Source of the DNA: Gallionella sp.
GTDB lineage: Bacteria > Pseudomonadota > Gammaproteobacteria > Burkholderiales > Gallionellaceae
Assembly (NCBI GenBank): GCA_025362155.1
Contig: JANYHX010000022.1
Location: 1-18,908 of the forward strand
DNA: 18,908 nucleotides
Direction: 5' to 3'
Of the stretch, positions 1-7,447 are shown one piece after another. Position numbers and translations under genes: made by a program. The notes beneath the pieces were generated by a model. It did no database searches. It was not told the DNA's origin and saw only the letters and a program-made list of their open reading frames with translations. Position 1 is the stretch's first letter; each line of letters begins with the position of its first letter.

Positions 1-252
1 AGCGGCGTGACATTGGACGCTCTTTCTGCCGGGAGTCCAATTGTAACCACAGCAGGAACATGGATTGCGCGGATGGTACAAAGATTTAATGCCGGGATAA
101 TAATCGATAGCTCCGAGCCCGAAAAAACATTGTCTGCGATACAGGAAATTATTGCCGACTATCCGCGGTATAGCAAAAATGCTTACGCTGGAGGCTTAAT
201 CCTGCAACAGGAGAACAGTGCAGATTTTTTGTTTAATGCCTTGGTCGAATAG
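1..252 (+). CDS. Glycosyltransferase, C-terminal fragment (GT4/GT-B-like), truncated by window edge
   Basis: The reading frame is open from base 1, so only the last 83 residues are visible and the true start lies outside the window. The segment begins S-G-V-T-L-D-A-L-S-A-G-S-P-I-V, which resembles the C-terminal nucleotide-sugar-binding loop of GT-B glycosyltransferases (a small acidic/Ser-rich patch, then A-x-G-x-P-V/I-V). It ends in a helical tail after a run that fits the usual last helix pair. The family 9 glycosyltransferase that follows, only about 30 bases downstream on the same strand, supports a role in LPS core or O-antigen assembly at the cytoplasmic face of the inner membrane. Donor and acceptor cannot be inferred. 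The family assignment is moderately secure; the partial status is certain. Confidence 0.6.
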   Translation, partial: SGVTLDALSAGSPIVTTAGTWIARMVQRFNAGIIIDSSEPEKTLSAIQEIIADYPRYSKNAYAGGLILQQENSADFLFNALVE

Positions 253-283
253 TCCAGGGAGTTCTCGATACGCCTGTTTGCAT

Positions 284-1378
284 ATGGATATGAAATCTAT
301 CAAACGACTTAAAACCCCATCCAGTATCCTGGTAATCATTACTCGGCGGATCGGCGACGTTCTGCTGACCACACCGATGATCCGTTCATTGCGCCTGGCA
401 TGGCCCGAAGCCAGGATAGACGCGCTGGTATTTGTTGGCACGGAGAGCGTATTGGCGAGCAATCCCGATCTCAACCAAATCATTACTGTTTCGCAGCGCC
501 CAACTTTGTACCAACACCTGCGTCTTTTACTGCGCCTGTGGCGCAGCTATGATCTGGCGCTGTCGATGATGCCAAGTGACCGTCCCACCATGTATGCCTT
601 TATTGCCGGTAAACACCGTGTCGGGCTGATCTTGACAGGGGGAAAACATTTATGGAAAAAATGGCTGTTGTCGCAGTCAGTAGAGTTTGACAACATCCAC
701 ACCCATACCGTGTTGATGAATCTCAAGCTCGCTGATTTACTCGGCGTACCGCGTTGCCATGAAGTGGTAGCGGCCTGGCATGCGGCGGATGAAGTGGCAG
801 TGCGCAAAATACTGCCTTTCAATCTCGAGAACCAAGCTTATGCGGTGCTGCATGTTTATCCGATGTATGCCTACAAAGCGTGGCGGAGTGAAGGGTGGGT
901 TGAGTTGGCCGACTGGTTCAGTGGCCAGAAGATAAAAGTAGTATTAACCGGAGGAAAAAGCGCGGACGAGATGGCCTATGTGCATCGCTTGATGGGGCTA
1001 TTGCCGCGCGATACAGTCGATACTGTCGGCAATTTAAATCTCGCGAGTGTGGCGTATCTATTGAGCAAAGCGCGCGCCTACGTTGGTCCAGATACCGTGG
1101 TTACCCACCTTGCAGCCGCATCCGGCACACCTACTGTCGCATTGTTCGGGCCGTCCAATCCGGTGAAATGGGGGCCGTGGCCCAAAGGTTACAATGAAGA
1201 CCGCAATCCCTACGAAATGCGTGGCACGCAGCGAGTGAACAATGTAGTGTTACTGCAAGGAAGCGGCGACTGCGTGCCTTGCATGGAGGAAGGCTGCGAG
1301 CACCATATCGCCAGTTTGAGTGATTGTTTGCAGAATCTGTCGGCTGCGAGTGTGATTGATGCACTGCGCGAATTCTGA
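284..1378 (+). CDS. Glycosyltransferase family 9 (LPS heptosyltransferase-like)
   Basis: This 364-residue protein has the ADP-heptose:LPS heptosyltransferase fold. The N-terminal I-T-R-R-I-G-D-V-L-L-T-T-P motif (RIGD about residues 22-25) is the family 9 hallmark. The C-terminal domain carries PDTVVTHLAAASG (about 269-281) followed by GPSNPVKWGPWP (about 289-300), which is the donor-binding region. A Cys-rich tail (Cys about 330, 333, 338, 348) is common in the betaproteobacterial members I recall. It probably adds a heptose or a related sugar during LPS core/O-chain assembly; the exact acceptor is unknown. The frame is open further upstream, but the family begins close to the Rossmann strand, so ATG 284 or ATG 290 is preferred. 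Neither has a convincing Shine-Dalgarno sequence. The gene lies about 30 bases after the upstream glycosyltransferase, probably in the same operon, and converges with the minus-strand gene that ends at 1470. Confidence 0.85.
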   Translation: MDMKSIKRLKTPSSILVIITRRIGDVLLTTPMIRSLRLAWPEARIDALVFVGTESVLASNPDLNQIITVSQRPTLYQHLRLLLRLWRSYDLALSMMPSDRPTMYAFIAGKHRVGLILTGGKHLWKKWLLSQSVEFDNIHTHTVLMNLKLADLLGVPRCHEVVAAWHAADEVAVRKILPFNLENQAYAVLHVYPMYAYKAWRSEGWVELADWFSGQKIKVVLTGGKSADEMAYVHRLMGLLPRDTVDTVGNLNLASVAYLLSKARAYVGPDTVVTHLAAASGTPTVALFGPSNPVKWGPWPKGYNEDRNPYEMRGTQRVNNVVLLQGSGDCVPCMEEGCEHHIASLSDCLQNLSAASVIDALREF

Positions 1379-1469
1379 ATTTGCTGTGTTAACGCCGTTA
1401 TTTCTGGTTACGTCGAAAACATGTGCGGGGTGAAAAAGGAGGCCGTGTTGGTTGCCTTGTTGCTTTAAT

Positions 1470-2495
1470 TTACCGGTCAGTTAAGAGTCGGATATCATTG
1501 GCAATGGAATTGGCAATTGTTGTAGCAAAGTTTTCTATACTGAATAAATAAGCATTCTCACTCCTCAGAAACTCAGCAATATTTTTTTGGAACTGCCCAT
1601 ACTCTTCAGGAGTAATGTTCATCAAGTAACCATGTACTTCGGCTGTATCCCTAAATTGTCTCCGATCTACAAAGCAATGAGGCGGGATATATTCCTGCAC
1701 ATTGTTTGCACCCCAATAAATGGGAACGCACCCTGACAAAAAACTATCGAATATTTTTTCTGTTATGTAGTTCGGCATATCCTTTATGTTTTCGTAGCAA
1801 TAAGAAAATTTAGCGTTGGACAAAATGTCCGATTTGACCTTAACTTCACCGCGCCAGATAGGGAAAGGCTTATACCCAAATAACTGAGTTCTTAATCTGC
1901 CAATTCGCCTGATAAATTTATCTCTTCCGGTATATGCGGCACTAGGTTTTCCCCAACCTCTGCCATATAGATGGAATAAAGTTGGAGCATTTTTTTCATG
2001 CCAATCTATCACACTCATTCTTTCAGCATAAAGATCATTAGCGCATACCCTTTGCGCAACCTTGTTGCTACTTATTAAACATGAAAATATATTCCTGTCA
2101 AAATATCCACGAAAATCAGAAACAATAATATTGTTAGGGAGGAATATCCTTACACCATGCGCTTGGTTCAGGATGGCCTCATTCCATGAAAAAACAAGAC
2201 GAAAATATCCCCAATAACTGCTGTCAGTATTGAGCGTATTAATAAGAGGGCTTTCACCCGCAATCAAATATTTGGCTAAGTTGCTTTTTGCAAAAGGCCT
2301 GCCGTCGATATGTATCTCTAAAGACACTTTCCTGTTGACATTAACGTCTGGGGTATTTACCTCAATACCAAATTCCAAAAGCTTTTCTCTGAGTAAAATG
2401 AGGCAAGAGAATAATCCATCACTATTCCTCGGATTTGTATAGTCGAATAAGTCATTCGAAGAAAAATCTTCGCAAAAAATGTTTCCGTAAATCAT
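1470..2495 (-). CDS. Glycosyltransferase family 10 (fucosyltransferase-like)
   Basis: This is a 341-residue protein. Residues about 229-265 contain F-S-Y-C-Y-E-N followed by N-Y-I-T-E-K-I-F-D-S-F-L-S-G-C-V-P-I-Y-W-G-A. This is the nucleotide-sugar-binding signature of GT10 alpha-1,3/1,4-fucosyltransferases (E-N, YITEK and the VPVxxG elements), followed by an I-P-x-x-x-F-V-D stretch typical of the bacterial members. No signal peptide or membrane segment is evident, so it is presumably a cytoplasmic or membrane-peripheral enzyme that decorates LPS. The usual donor is GDP-fucose, but no fucose-nucleotide genes are visible here, so another deoxysugar donor is possible. ATG 2495 has only a purine-rich stretch upstream. 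The gene is AT-rich compared with msbA and the plus-strand operon, which suggests horizontal transfer together with the family 2 glycosyltransferase next door. Confidence 0.8.
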   Translation of the reverse strand: MIYGNIFCEDFSSNDLFDYTNPRNSDGLFSCLILLREKLLEFGIEVNTPDVNVNRKVSLEIHIDGRPFAKSNLAKYLIAGESPLINTLNTDSSYWGYFRLVFSWNEAILNQAHGVRIFLPNNIIVSDFRGYFDRNIFSCLISSNKVAQRVCANDLYAERMSVIDWHEKNAPTLFHLYGRGWGKPSAAYTGRDKFIRRIGRLRTQLFGYKPFPIWRGEVKVKSDILSNAKFSYCYENIKDMPNYITEKIFDSFLSGCVPIYWGANNVQEYIPPHCFVDRRQFRDTAEVHGYLMNITPEEYGQFQKNIAEFLRSENAYLFSIENFATTIANSIANDIRLLTDR

Positions 2496-2537
2496 GTGGG
2501 TTTCTTCTGAAGAATAAAAAGCATTGAAAGGAGACTA

Positions 2538-2664
2538 TTGAGCATTCCATAATTCGCGCCAACCATTCCGTTCGGGCTGAGGTATCGAAGCTTGAGGCTG
2601 GTACAAGGTTTCGCCCTTCGATACCTCAGGGGGTGATCGGTGTAATGAGTTATGTAATGCTCAA
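2538..2664. repeat. Compound inverted repeat with REP-like core
   Basis: The inner arms 2577-2590 and 2616-2629 are a perfect 14-bp inverted repeat (CTGAGGTATCGAAG). Outside them, 2538-2552 (TTGAGCATTCCATAA) and 2650-2664 match as inverse complements at 14 of 15 positions. The core resembles the TTCG...CTGAG...TCGAAG palindromic repeats common in proteobacterial intergenic regions. The element fills most of the gap between the two AT-rich glycosyltransferase genes. Transcribed, it would fold into a long interrupted hairpin that could shield mRNA ends or act as a termination/processing site. It shares the outer-arm-plus-core design with the element at 7040-7169. Confidence 0.7.
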
Positions 2665-2758
2665 ATAAGCGCAATTTACATTATGGGAATCAAAAATAAG
2701 TTGCGGCAATTTCACGCAATGTGGAACTCAATCATATTACTGAATAGCGGCTAGATAA

Positions 2759-3679
2759 TTAGCTCACCCTAGCTAAAATTTCCCCCAATTTATAGTTGAG
2801 ATAGCTATAAGTTTTAATTTTTAAAAAGCGTTTTAATCTGTAAATTAGCAAATATCGATTTAATATTTTTGTATATCTATCTGGCAATTTACGGCCATCT
2901 AATCCAGTTTTGCAAAGTTTCTTATATAAGAAAAAGCGGTAGTCATTAATGATAGTTTGACCCACAAACGAACCATTCATCTTCAAATACCTGAGCAGCC
3001 TTAACCTATCTCTTGTTGATTCAACACCACCGTCATTGTCAGCATGTATACGATAGCGAATTAATTTCTCGGAATTCCAAATGATAGTGCCGCACTTTGA
3101 AATTTCTATAAGCCAAGCAACATCGGAATATTTTCCGCCAGTCTGTGGGTTTATATAGATTTTTCTTACGATATCTGATCGGTAAATATAGGCAGGAAAT
3201 GGTGCAATACCATTTGGGTACCTTGAAAAATATCTTTCTGCCAATGCGCGTGAGTTTTCAATGATTACAAATCGATCCTTCGATTTAAAGGAGCTACCTT
3301 TAAGCTTGCCTGCTTCATCTATTATCTCTGCATTGCATGAATAGGCAATGGCGTTTGGTTGGATAGCCATCATTTTAAACATAGCCTCAACATAGCCGAG
3401 TTCCATCAAGTCATCATCATGAAACAAACAAAAATATTGGGTATCTACTTCTGAAATACATTTACTAAAATGATCTTCCACAGGCAACGATGGCACTCTT
3501 CGACGGATTTCCAGAGTAGTCAGTTCAGAATTGAGTAATTGATATAATTCATCGTTATTTGAGTTATCCGAAATGACGAGCCGAAAGTTTTGGTTCGTTT
3601 GGCACAGCGCAGATTGAATCGCAAGCTTGGCATAAGCAGGTCGATTGTGGCACAGGATAAAAATCGTTAATTTTGTCAA
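2759..3679 (-). CDS. Glycosyltransferase family 2 (GT-A fold)
   Basis: This 306-residue protein opens with L-T-I-F-I-L-C-H-N-R-P, the N-terminal beta strand and loop of GT2 enzymes. I-S-D-N-S follows at about 36-40 and C-L-F-H-D-D-D-L at about 84-91, the last providing the DXD-type metal and nucleotide-sugar site. It probably transfers a sugar onto the lipid-linked O-unit or LPS core on the cytoplasmic side; donor and acceptor are unknown. The start is TTG at 3679, chosen because a strong AGGAGG Shine-Dalgarno sequence lies 5 bases upstream and the family N-terminus begins right there. The gene sits about 47 bases after the msbA stop and is likely co-transcribed. Its base composition is strikingly AT-rich relative to msbA and waaL, consistent with acquisition from another source. 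Confidence 0.85.
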   Translation of the reverse strand: MTKLTIFILCHNRPAYAKLAIQSALCQTNQNFRLVISDNSNNDELYQLLNSELTTLEIRRRVPSLPVEDHFSKCISEVDTQYFCLFHDDDLMELGYVEAMFKMMAIQPNAIAYSCNAEIIDEAGKLKGSSFKSKDRFVIIENSRALAERYFSRYPNGIAPFPAYIYRSDIVRKIYINPQTGGKYSDVAWLIEISKCGTIIWNSEKLIRYRIHADNDGGVESTRDRLRLLRYLKMNGSFVGQTIINDYRFFLYKKLCKTGLDGRKLPDRYTKILNRYLLIYRLKRFLKIKTYSYLNYKLGEILARVS

Positions 3680-3726
3680 AACCCCCTCCTACCTAGGGCG
3701 CGATTGATTTTTTGAAACGTATGCGG

Positions 3727-5484
3727 CTATTCAGCCACTGCATTGCTGAGCACTGTAAACTGAATCCGATGCAGTCGCGCATACACCCCATTTTTTGCCA
3801 ATAATTCTCGGTGTGTACCCTCTTCAACAATTTCGCCCTTTTGCAACACCACAATGCGATCCGCTTTTTCGATAGTAGAAAGACGGTGTGCGATGACTAA
3901 CGAGGTGCGACCCTGCATCAATGTTTCAAGGGCGGCCTGGACATGGCGTTCTGATTCGCTGTCCAGAGCCGAGGTGGCTTCGTCCAGAATGAGGATTGGA
4001 GCATTTTTGAGAATGGCGCGCGCGATCGCAATGCGCTGTCGCTGCCCCCCGGAAAGTTTTACACCCCGTTCCCCAACCAGGGTTTTCAATCCCTGTGGCA
4101 TGTCGCGTATGAATTCCAGTGCATGTGCGGCTTGTGCGGCAGCGATGATTTCGGACTCTGGAACTTCGCGCATTTGGCCATAGGCAATATTGGCGGCAAT
4201 CGTGTCGTTGAACAGCACTACTTCCTGGCTCACCAGTGCGATGTTGGCACGCAAGCTAGTCAGCGTAAGATCGGCCAAGTCATGGCCATCCAGCGTGATG
4301 CGCCCGCTACTGGGCAGGTAGAAGCGCGGCACCAGATTTGCTAACGTGCTCTTGCCGCTGCCGGATGCGCCCACCAGTGCGACCGCTTGCCCCGCCGGGA
4401 TTTTTAAATTGATATCGTGTAGCGCCCACCTGCCATCTTCTTGGTAGGACAAGCTTATGTGCTCGAATGCTAAATGACCGATAGCGGATCCTATAGTTAC
4501 TTGCCCTGCATTAATTTCACCTGGTGTATCGAGCAATTCAAATACGCTTTCCGATGCCGCCAGTCCGCGCTGCAAATATTCGCTTACCCCGGTGAGGCGT
4601 TTTATCGGCGTAGTCAGCATCAGCATGGCTACAATAAAAGACAGAAATCCGCCCACCGTGGTTTCATCGCTACGGGACTGCACAGTGGCGAGATAAACAA
4701 TAACGGACAACGCTATGGCGGCGATCATTTGTACGATAGGCACATTGGCTGCTGCTGCCATCGCTTGTTTCATGGTGTGGCGGCGCACCCAATTGGCTTG
4801 GTCGTTAAAACGCTCGCTCTCATATTGCTGTCCGCCAAATAGTTTTACCACTTTGTGCGCGGCAACACTTTCCTCAATTACTTGAGTGATGTCGCCCATC
4901 GCACGTTGTGAATTTCGGCTTGCATCACGCAAACGAGCATTAATGATTCTCAAGATGATTGCAATAATGGGTAGCATTACCAGGCTGAGTAGGGTGAGTT
5001 TCCAATTGAGGTAAAACAACCAGCCGAGCAGGCCGACGCTGATGATGGAATCTCGAATAGAAACGGTTACGACATTGGTGGCGGCAGCGGTCACCTGTGT
5101 AACATCGAAGGTCAGCTTGGAAATAAGATTGCCTGTCGCGTGATCATCGTAATAACGCGTCGGCAAGGTCAGTAACTTGTGAAACATCTTATCGCGCAAA
5201 TCCATCACGACTTTGTTGCCCACCCAGCCGATGGCATAAGTACCCACGAAGGAGGCAATACCCCGCACCAAGAAAATCAATAAAATAATCAGCGGCGCAA
5301 GCTTGATGACAGTGTCATCCTTATGAATGAAGGTGCCATCCAGCATAGGCTTTAGCAAAGCTGGCAGCAACGGTTCGGTTGCCGCTGTTATCGCCATGCC
5401 AAGGATGGATATTGCAAAGGTGCGCCAATAAGGTTTGACGTAACCGAGAAGACGTAAATAAAGTTGAGGGCTGGTAATATACAT
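3727..5484 (-). CDS. msbA: Lipid A / LPS export ABC transporter MsbA (fused permease-ATPase)
   Basis: This 585-residue half-transporter would act as a homodimer flipping lipid A-core across the inner membrane. The first ~320 residues hold six predicted hydrophobic segments, then an ABC ATPase domain. The ATPase has Walker A G-A-S-G-S-G-K-S (about 372-379), a Q-loop S-Q-E, the signature L-S-G-G-Q (about 477-481), Walker B I-L-I-L-D-E (about 497-502) and the H-loop histidine in V-I-A-H-R-L-S-T. Length and layout match the MsbA family. ATG 5484 is chosen; an upstream in-frame GTG at 5493 would add only three residues (M-R-A). The sequence just before the ATG is nearly identical to that before waaL. 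waaL lies 130 bases upstream on the same strand and a GT2 gene 47 bases downstream, so an LPS-assembly operon is likely. A generic lipid exporter is the alternative, but the context favours MsbA. Confidence 0.93.
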   Translation of the reverse strand: MYITSPQLYLRLLGYVKPYWRTFAISILGMAITAATEPLLPALLKPMLDGTFIHKDDTVIKLAPLIILLIFLVRGIASFVGTYAIGWVGNKVVMDLRDKMFHKLLTLPTRYYDDHATGNLISKLTFDVTQVTAAATNVVTVSIRDSIISVGLLGWLFYLNWKLTLLSLVMLPIIAIILRIINARLRDASRNSQRAMGDITQVIEESVAAHKVVKLFGGQQYESERFNDQANWVRRHTMKQAMAAAANVPIVQMIAAIALSVIVYLATVQSRSDETTVGGFLSFIVAMLMLTTPIKRLTGVSEYLQRGLAASESVFELLDTPGEINAGQVTIGSAIGHLAFEHISLSYQEDGRWALHDINLKIPAGQAVALVGASGSGKSTLANLVPRFYLPSSGRITLDGHDLADLTLTSLRANIALVSQEVVLFNDTIAANIAYGQMREVPESEIIAAAQAAHALEFIRDMPQGLKTLVGERGVKLSGGQRQRIAIARAILKNAPILILDEATSALDSESERHVQAALETLMQGRTSLVIAHRLSTIEKADRIVVLQKGEIVEEGTHRELLAKNGVYARLHRIQFTVLSNAVAE

Positions 5485-5504
5485 GGCGCGCACTCTAGCA
5501 GAAA
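5482..5504 (-). promoter_or_regulatory. Leader motif of msbA shared with waaL; possible extended -10 / leaderless start
   Basis: Read on the minus strand, the bases before the msbA ATG are TTTCTGCTAGAGTGCGCGCC. The same 23-base block including the ATG, with two mismatches, precedes waaL (6947-6970). TGC-TAGAGT fits an extended -10 element. Its distance to the ATG (7 bases) would place the transcription start at or next to the A of the start codon, giving a leaderless or nearly leaderless mRNA. No Shine-Dalgarno sequence is visible, and a weak TAAACA sits about 17 bases further upstream. The conservation is observed; the promoter role is inferred. Confidence 0.4.
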
Positions 5505-5614
5505 CTTACAGGATTGTTTAATAACCTTGTCTGAGAAAATGAAACGACGACTTTTAAAAAAGTGATGGCGTATATTTTGTGCGAGAACTTGTGAAATTTT
5601 TTTGATGGACATGC

Positions 5615-6949
5615 TTAGTGTGACTTATTCCGCTTCTTCAAGGTAATCGCGCCTAAGAGTAAGCCAGAAACAAGCATGAATTGCTCAAGCATGTGATTTC
5701 GAAAAATAGAGTCAAATAGTGCTCGGAAAGCAAACATAACAATTAACAACATAAGCGCAAAACCGAGCGGTTCCTTGTGTGCCTTCCATGCTTGCCATCC
5801 TGTGCGCGCCAATAGAAAAAGAAATGTTGCCCACAATATCAAGCCGGGAAAGCCAAAGTTTAAGCCAAAATCAAGCCATCCGTTGTGACTATGAGCCATG
5901 TCGGCATGACCGTATTTGGCCAGTTCCAGGCGATGGAAAGTTTCGCGCGAAATTTCAATACCCCAAGGGTGAGCCAGTAACATACGCCAAGCTTCGTGTG
6001 CCCACGCTATCCGGCTATATGCGGAAAGGTCCACAGGTTCGCCGTTTGATGACAATGGCAAAGCATCTGGGATGCTATTCAACCAGAGTGTGTTGCGATC
6101 AATATCCCAAGCAATAGGTACTGTCCCCACAAAATTCTGCCAACGTGGATCACTTTTTAAAGCAACGCTGACATAGGCTGAAATAAAAAGTGTACCGATT
6201 AAGAAGACTGCAGCTATCCGTTTGGGAGAATAAATCTTGCGTAATTCAGATAACATCATTATCCCGCCTAGGATGAATGCTAACAACATTGTGACCAATC
6301 CATTCCTGGATGCTGCTGCTACTAGCGCGAAAACCGACATTCCCAACACGAAACTAGTTACCCAGATAGAAACGGGTAGTAGTGGGGTACGCTTCCCTAT
6401 TCGGCTGAGCATGTCAGCCACTAATAGTGGTTCGAGTAAAGCAATCGCATAACCAATATTAGCGGTGTGATCTGTAATGCCGGAATCGTGGGTTATGAAG
6501 GTTCCCTGGAGCAAAATGTTATTAAGAACAGCCGCATTATTTGCAACTATGAGTAATGTTATTGGGATGGCAACGACCAGTGCTATAACAGATGGGGTTT
6601 TGTGAATTTGTGCTCCCATAAGCAAGGCAGCCAGCCCTATCCCAATAACAAATGACAACGTTGTTGTGAGCCATTGTCCCTCCCACTCCAATATCGATGG
6701 AATAGGTTGATCTGCAATAAATAGCGCAACGACAAACATCCATACCTGCAAAAAAACGTAAGTTCTCCACACAGAAATAAGCTTCTTCTGGCGCAATACA
6801 GTCAAAAAAGTTTTTGCAGATAAAAGGAACGCCCCGAATAGTAAAAATTGGCGTAATGCCATGGCATGGGGGAGGGTGTAGACGAAAAGCAGTATGCTAC
6901 TAAGTGCAAGTAATGCCCATGTTTGCAGGTTTATTTGGCTGTAATTCAT
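5615..6949 (-). CDS. waaL: O-antigen ligase WaaL / Wzy_C-family membrane protein
   Basis: This 444-residue, very hydrophobic protein has about ten to twelve predicted membrane segments. It contains one large periplasmic loop (about residues 265-360) bearing the family's conserved W-A-H-E-A-W-R and A-H-S-H-N-G-W-L motifs. The H-S-H-N element (about 353-356) and an upstream S-R-N-G (about 214-217) correspond to the His and Arg needed in O-antigen ligases. It would join the polymerised O-chain from undecaprenyl pyrophosphate to lipid A-core in the periplasm. Wzy polymerases share the domain, so polymerase is an alternative. The neighbourhood with msbA and core glycosyltransferases, and a length near 440, favour the ligase. 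ATG 6949 is preferred over GTG 6958 by homology with the msbA leader. It is likely the first gene of the minus-strand operon. Confidence 0.85.
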   Translation of the reverse strand: MNYSQINLQTWALLALSSILLFVYTLPHAMALRQFLLFGAFLLSAKTFLTVLRQKKLISVWRTYVFLQVWMFVVALFIADQPIPSILEWEGQWLTTTLSFVIGIGLAALLMGAQIHKTPSVIALVVAIPITLLIVANNAAVLNNILLQGTFITHDSGITDHTANIGYAIALLEPLLVADMLSRIGKRTPLLPVSIWVTSFVLGMSVFALVAAASRNGLVTMLLAFILGGIMMLSELRKIYSPKRIAAVFLIGTLFISAYVSVALKSDPRWQNFVGTVPIAWDIDRNTLWLNSIPDALPLSSNGEPVDLSAYSRIAWAHEAWRMLLAHPWGIEISRETFHRLELAKYGHADMAHSHNGWLDFGLNFGFPGLILWATFLFLLARTGWQAWKAHKEPLGFALMLLIVMFAFRALFDSIFRNHMLEQFMLVSGLLLGAITLKKRNKSH

Positions 6950-6970
6950 GGCTCGCACTCTAGCATAAAT
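6947..6970 (-). promoter_or_regulatory. Leader motif of waaL shared with msbA; possible extended -10 / leaderless start
   Basis: On the minus strand this reads TTTATGCTAGAGTGCGAGCC followed by the waaL ATG. It matches the msbA leader at 21 of 23 positions. TGC-TAGAGT again sits 7 bases from the ATG, with no Shine-Dalgarno sequence and no clear -35 hexamer. The similarity stops abruptly further upstream, so it is not simply a long duplicated segment. A shared promoter/start signal is one reading; descent from a common duplicated 5' end is the other. Confidence 0.4.
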
Positions 6971-7039
6971 GATTTATCGTAAGCCCTCTCACCATCCCTT
7001 TCCGAGACGTAACCAAAATAGATATTCAGGAAGAGTTTG

Positions 7040-7169
7040 GGAAGCGCCGATTAAGTCCGTTCGCCCTGAGCTTGTCGAAGGGTCGTACAACTAACGCGTT
7101 GATTGTAAATCGTCCTCCATTCATGGTTCGACAAGCTCACCACGAACGGAGGACTTAATCGGCGCTTCC
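7040..7169. repeat. 130-bp compound inverted repeat, REP-like core, MITE-like
   Basis: The outer arms 7040-7058 and 7151-7169 (GGAAGCGCCGATTAAGTCC and its complement) are a perfect 19-bp inverted repeat. Inside them lie two inverted copies of the common palindromic sequence GTTCGnnnTGAGCTTGTCGAA, offset by three bases. The tetranucleotide TTTG directly flanks both ends (7036-7039 and 7170-7173), which could be a target duplication, although four bases can match by chance. The element lies in the divergent region between waaL and the sugar operon and directly borders the msbA-like remnant. It could be a mobilised MITE-like unit or a structured transcription boundary. Confidence 0.7.
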
Positions 7170-7208
7170 TTTGAAAATATTTCCCTGACGAGCTCAGGTA
7201 ATATGCAA

Positions 7209-7270
7209 CAGCGCAATGCGCAACCGAGCCAGAGAGGGCGCAAATACAGCTGAGGGCTGGTAAAATTCAC
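7209..7270 (-). pseudogene. Remnant of a second msbA-like 5' end
   Basis: Read on the minus strand from a GTG at 7270, the translation is V-N-F-T-S-P-Q-L-Y-L-R-P, against M-Y-I-T-S-P-Q-L-Y-L-R-L at the start of msbA in this window. Eight residues (TSPQLYLR) are identical, while many codons differ at third positions. The bases before the GTG also resemble the msbA leader. Similarity fades after roughly 60 bases, and the frame then runs into the inverted repeat ending at 7040. No remaining ATPase or membrane domain is seen. This is best read as the relic of an older, diverged msbA homologue lost by rearrangement. Confidence 0.55.
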
Positions 7271-7306
7271 GCCATGCTCTTCGTCAGAAAAATTCGTTGC
7301 TGAATT

Positions 7307-7336
7307 TTGATACAATCCTTCTCGAACAGTTAAAAT
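7307..7336 (+). promoter_or_regulatory. Predicted sigma70 promoter for the sugar operon
   Basis: The -35 hexamer TTGATA (7307-7312) and the -10 hexamer TAAAAT (7331-7336) each match consensus at five of six positions, with an 18-base spacer. Transcription would start near 7343 and give a leader of about 210 bases before rfbF. The position just upstream of the structured leader fits. An alternative -10 (TACAAT, 7311-7316) has a poorer partner. Confidence 0.55.
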
Positions 7337-7343
7337 ATAAAAA

Positions 7344-7437
7344 GGATATTCCCAAACAGGGAAGTCCAGAGATTTAGCTTTATGTTCAAATCTCCCGTCT
7401 CTTGGGCGAAAGCTGGCAAAAAGCCAGCAGATTTGAA
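7344..7437 (+). ncRNA. Structured 5' leader RNA with mutually exclusive stems, candidate riboswitch/attenuator
   Basis: Several perfect stems occur in order. TTCCC/GGGAA (7349-7353 with 7359-7363) is extended by GGA/TCC. A 9-bp stem TTCAAATCT/AGATTTGAA (7385-7393 with 7429-7437) encloses two hairpins: CCC/GGG (7394-7396 with 7404-7406) and GCTGGC-AAAAA-GCCAGC (7412-7428). Together these make a three-way junction with a CGAAA linker. A competing 7-bp stem pairs GAGATTT (7369-7375) with AAATCTC (7388-7394), so segment 7388-7393 can pair either upstream or downstream. An intrinsic terminator begins 11 bases after the junction. The layout resembles a riboswitch or attenuator. I do not recognise a known aptamer class, and the ligand is unknown. 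The stems are seen directly; the switching function is inferred. Confidence 0.5.
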
Positions 7438-7447
7438 GAGCGCAGTT

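Noticed and set aside
1379..1469. Bidirectional terminator between the convergent GT9 and GT10 genes
   Set aside because: Only short, imperfect pairings (AAGGAGGC with GTTGCCTT) are present and there is no clean stem with a T-run.
2492..2674. 60-codon minus-strand ORF overlapping the GT10 start in an ATGA arrangement
   Set aside because: It runs through the compound palindrome and its translation has no protein-like pattern; the overlap looks accidental.
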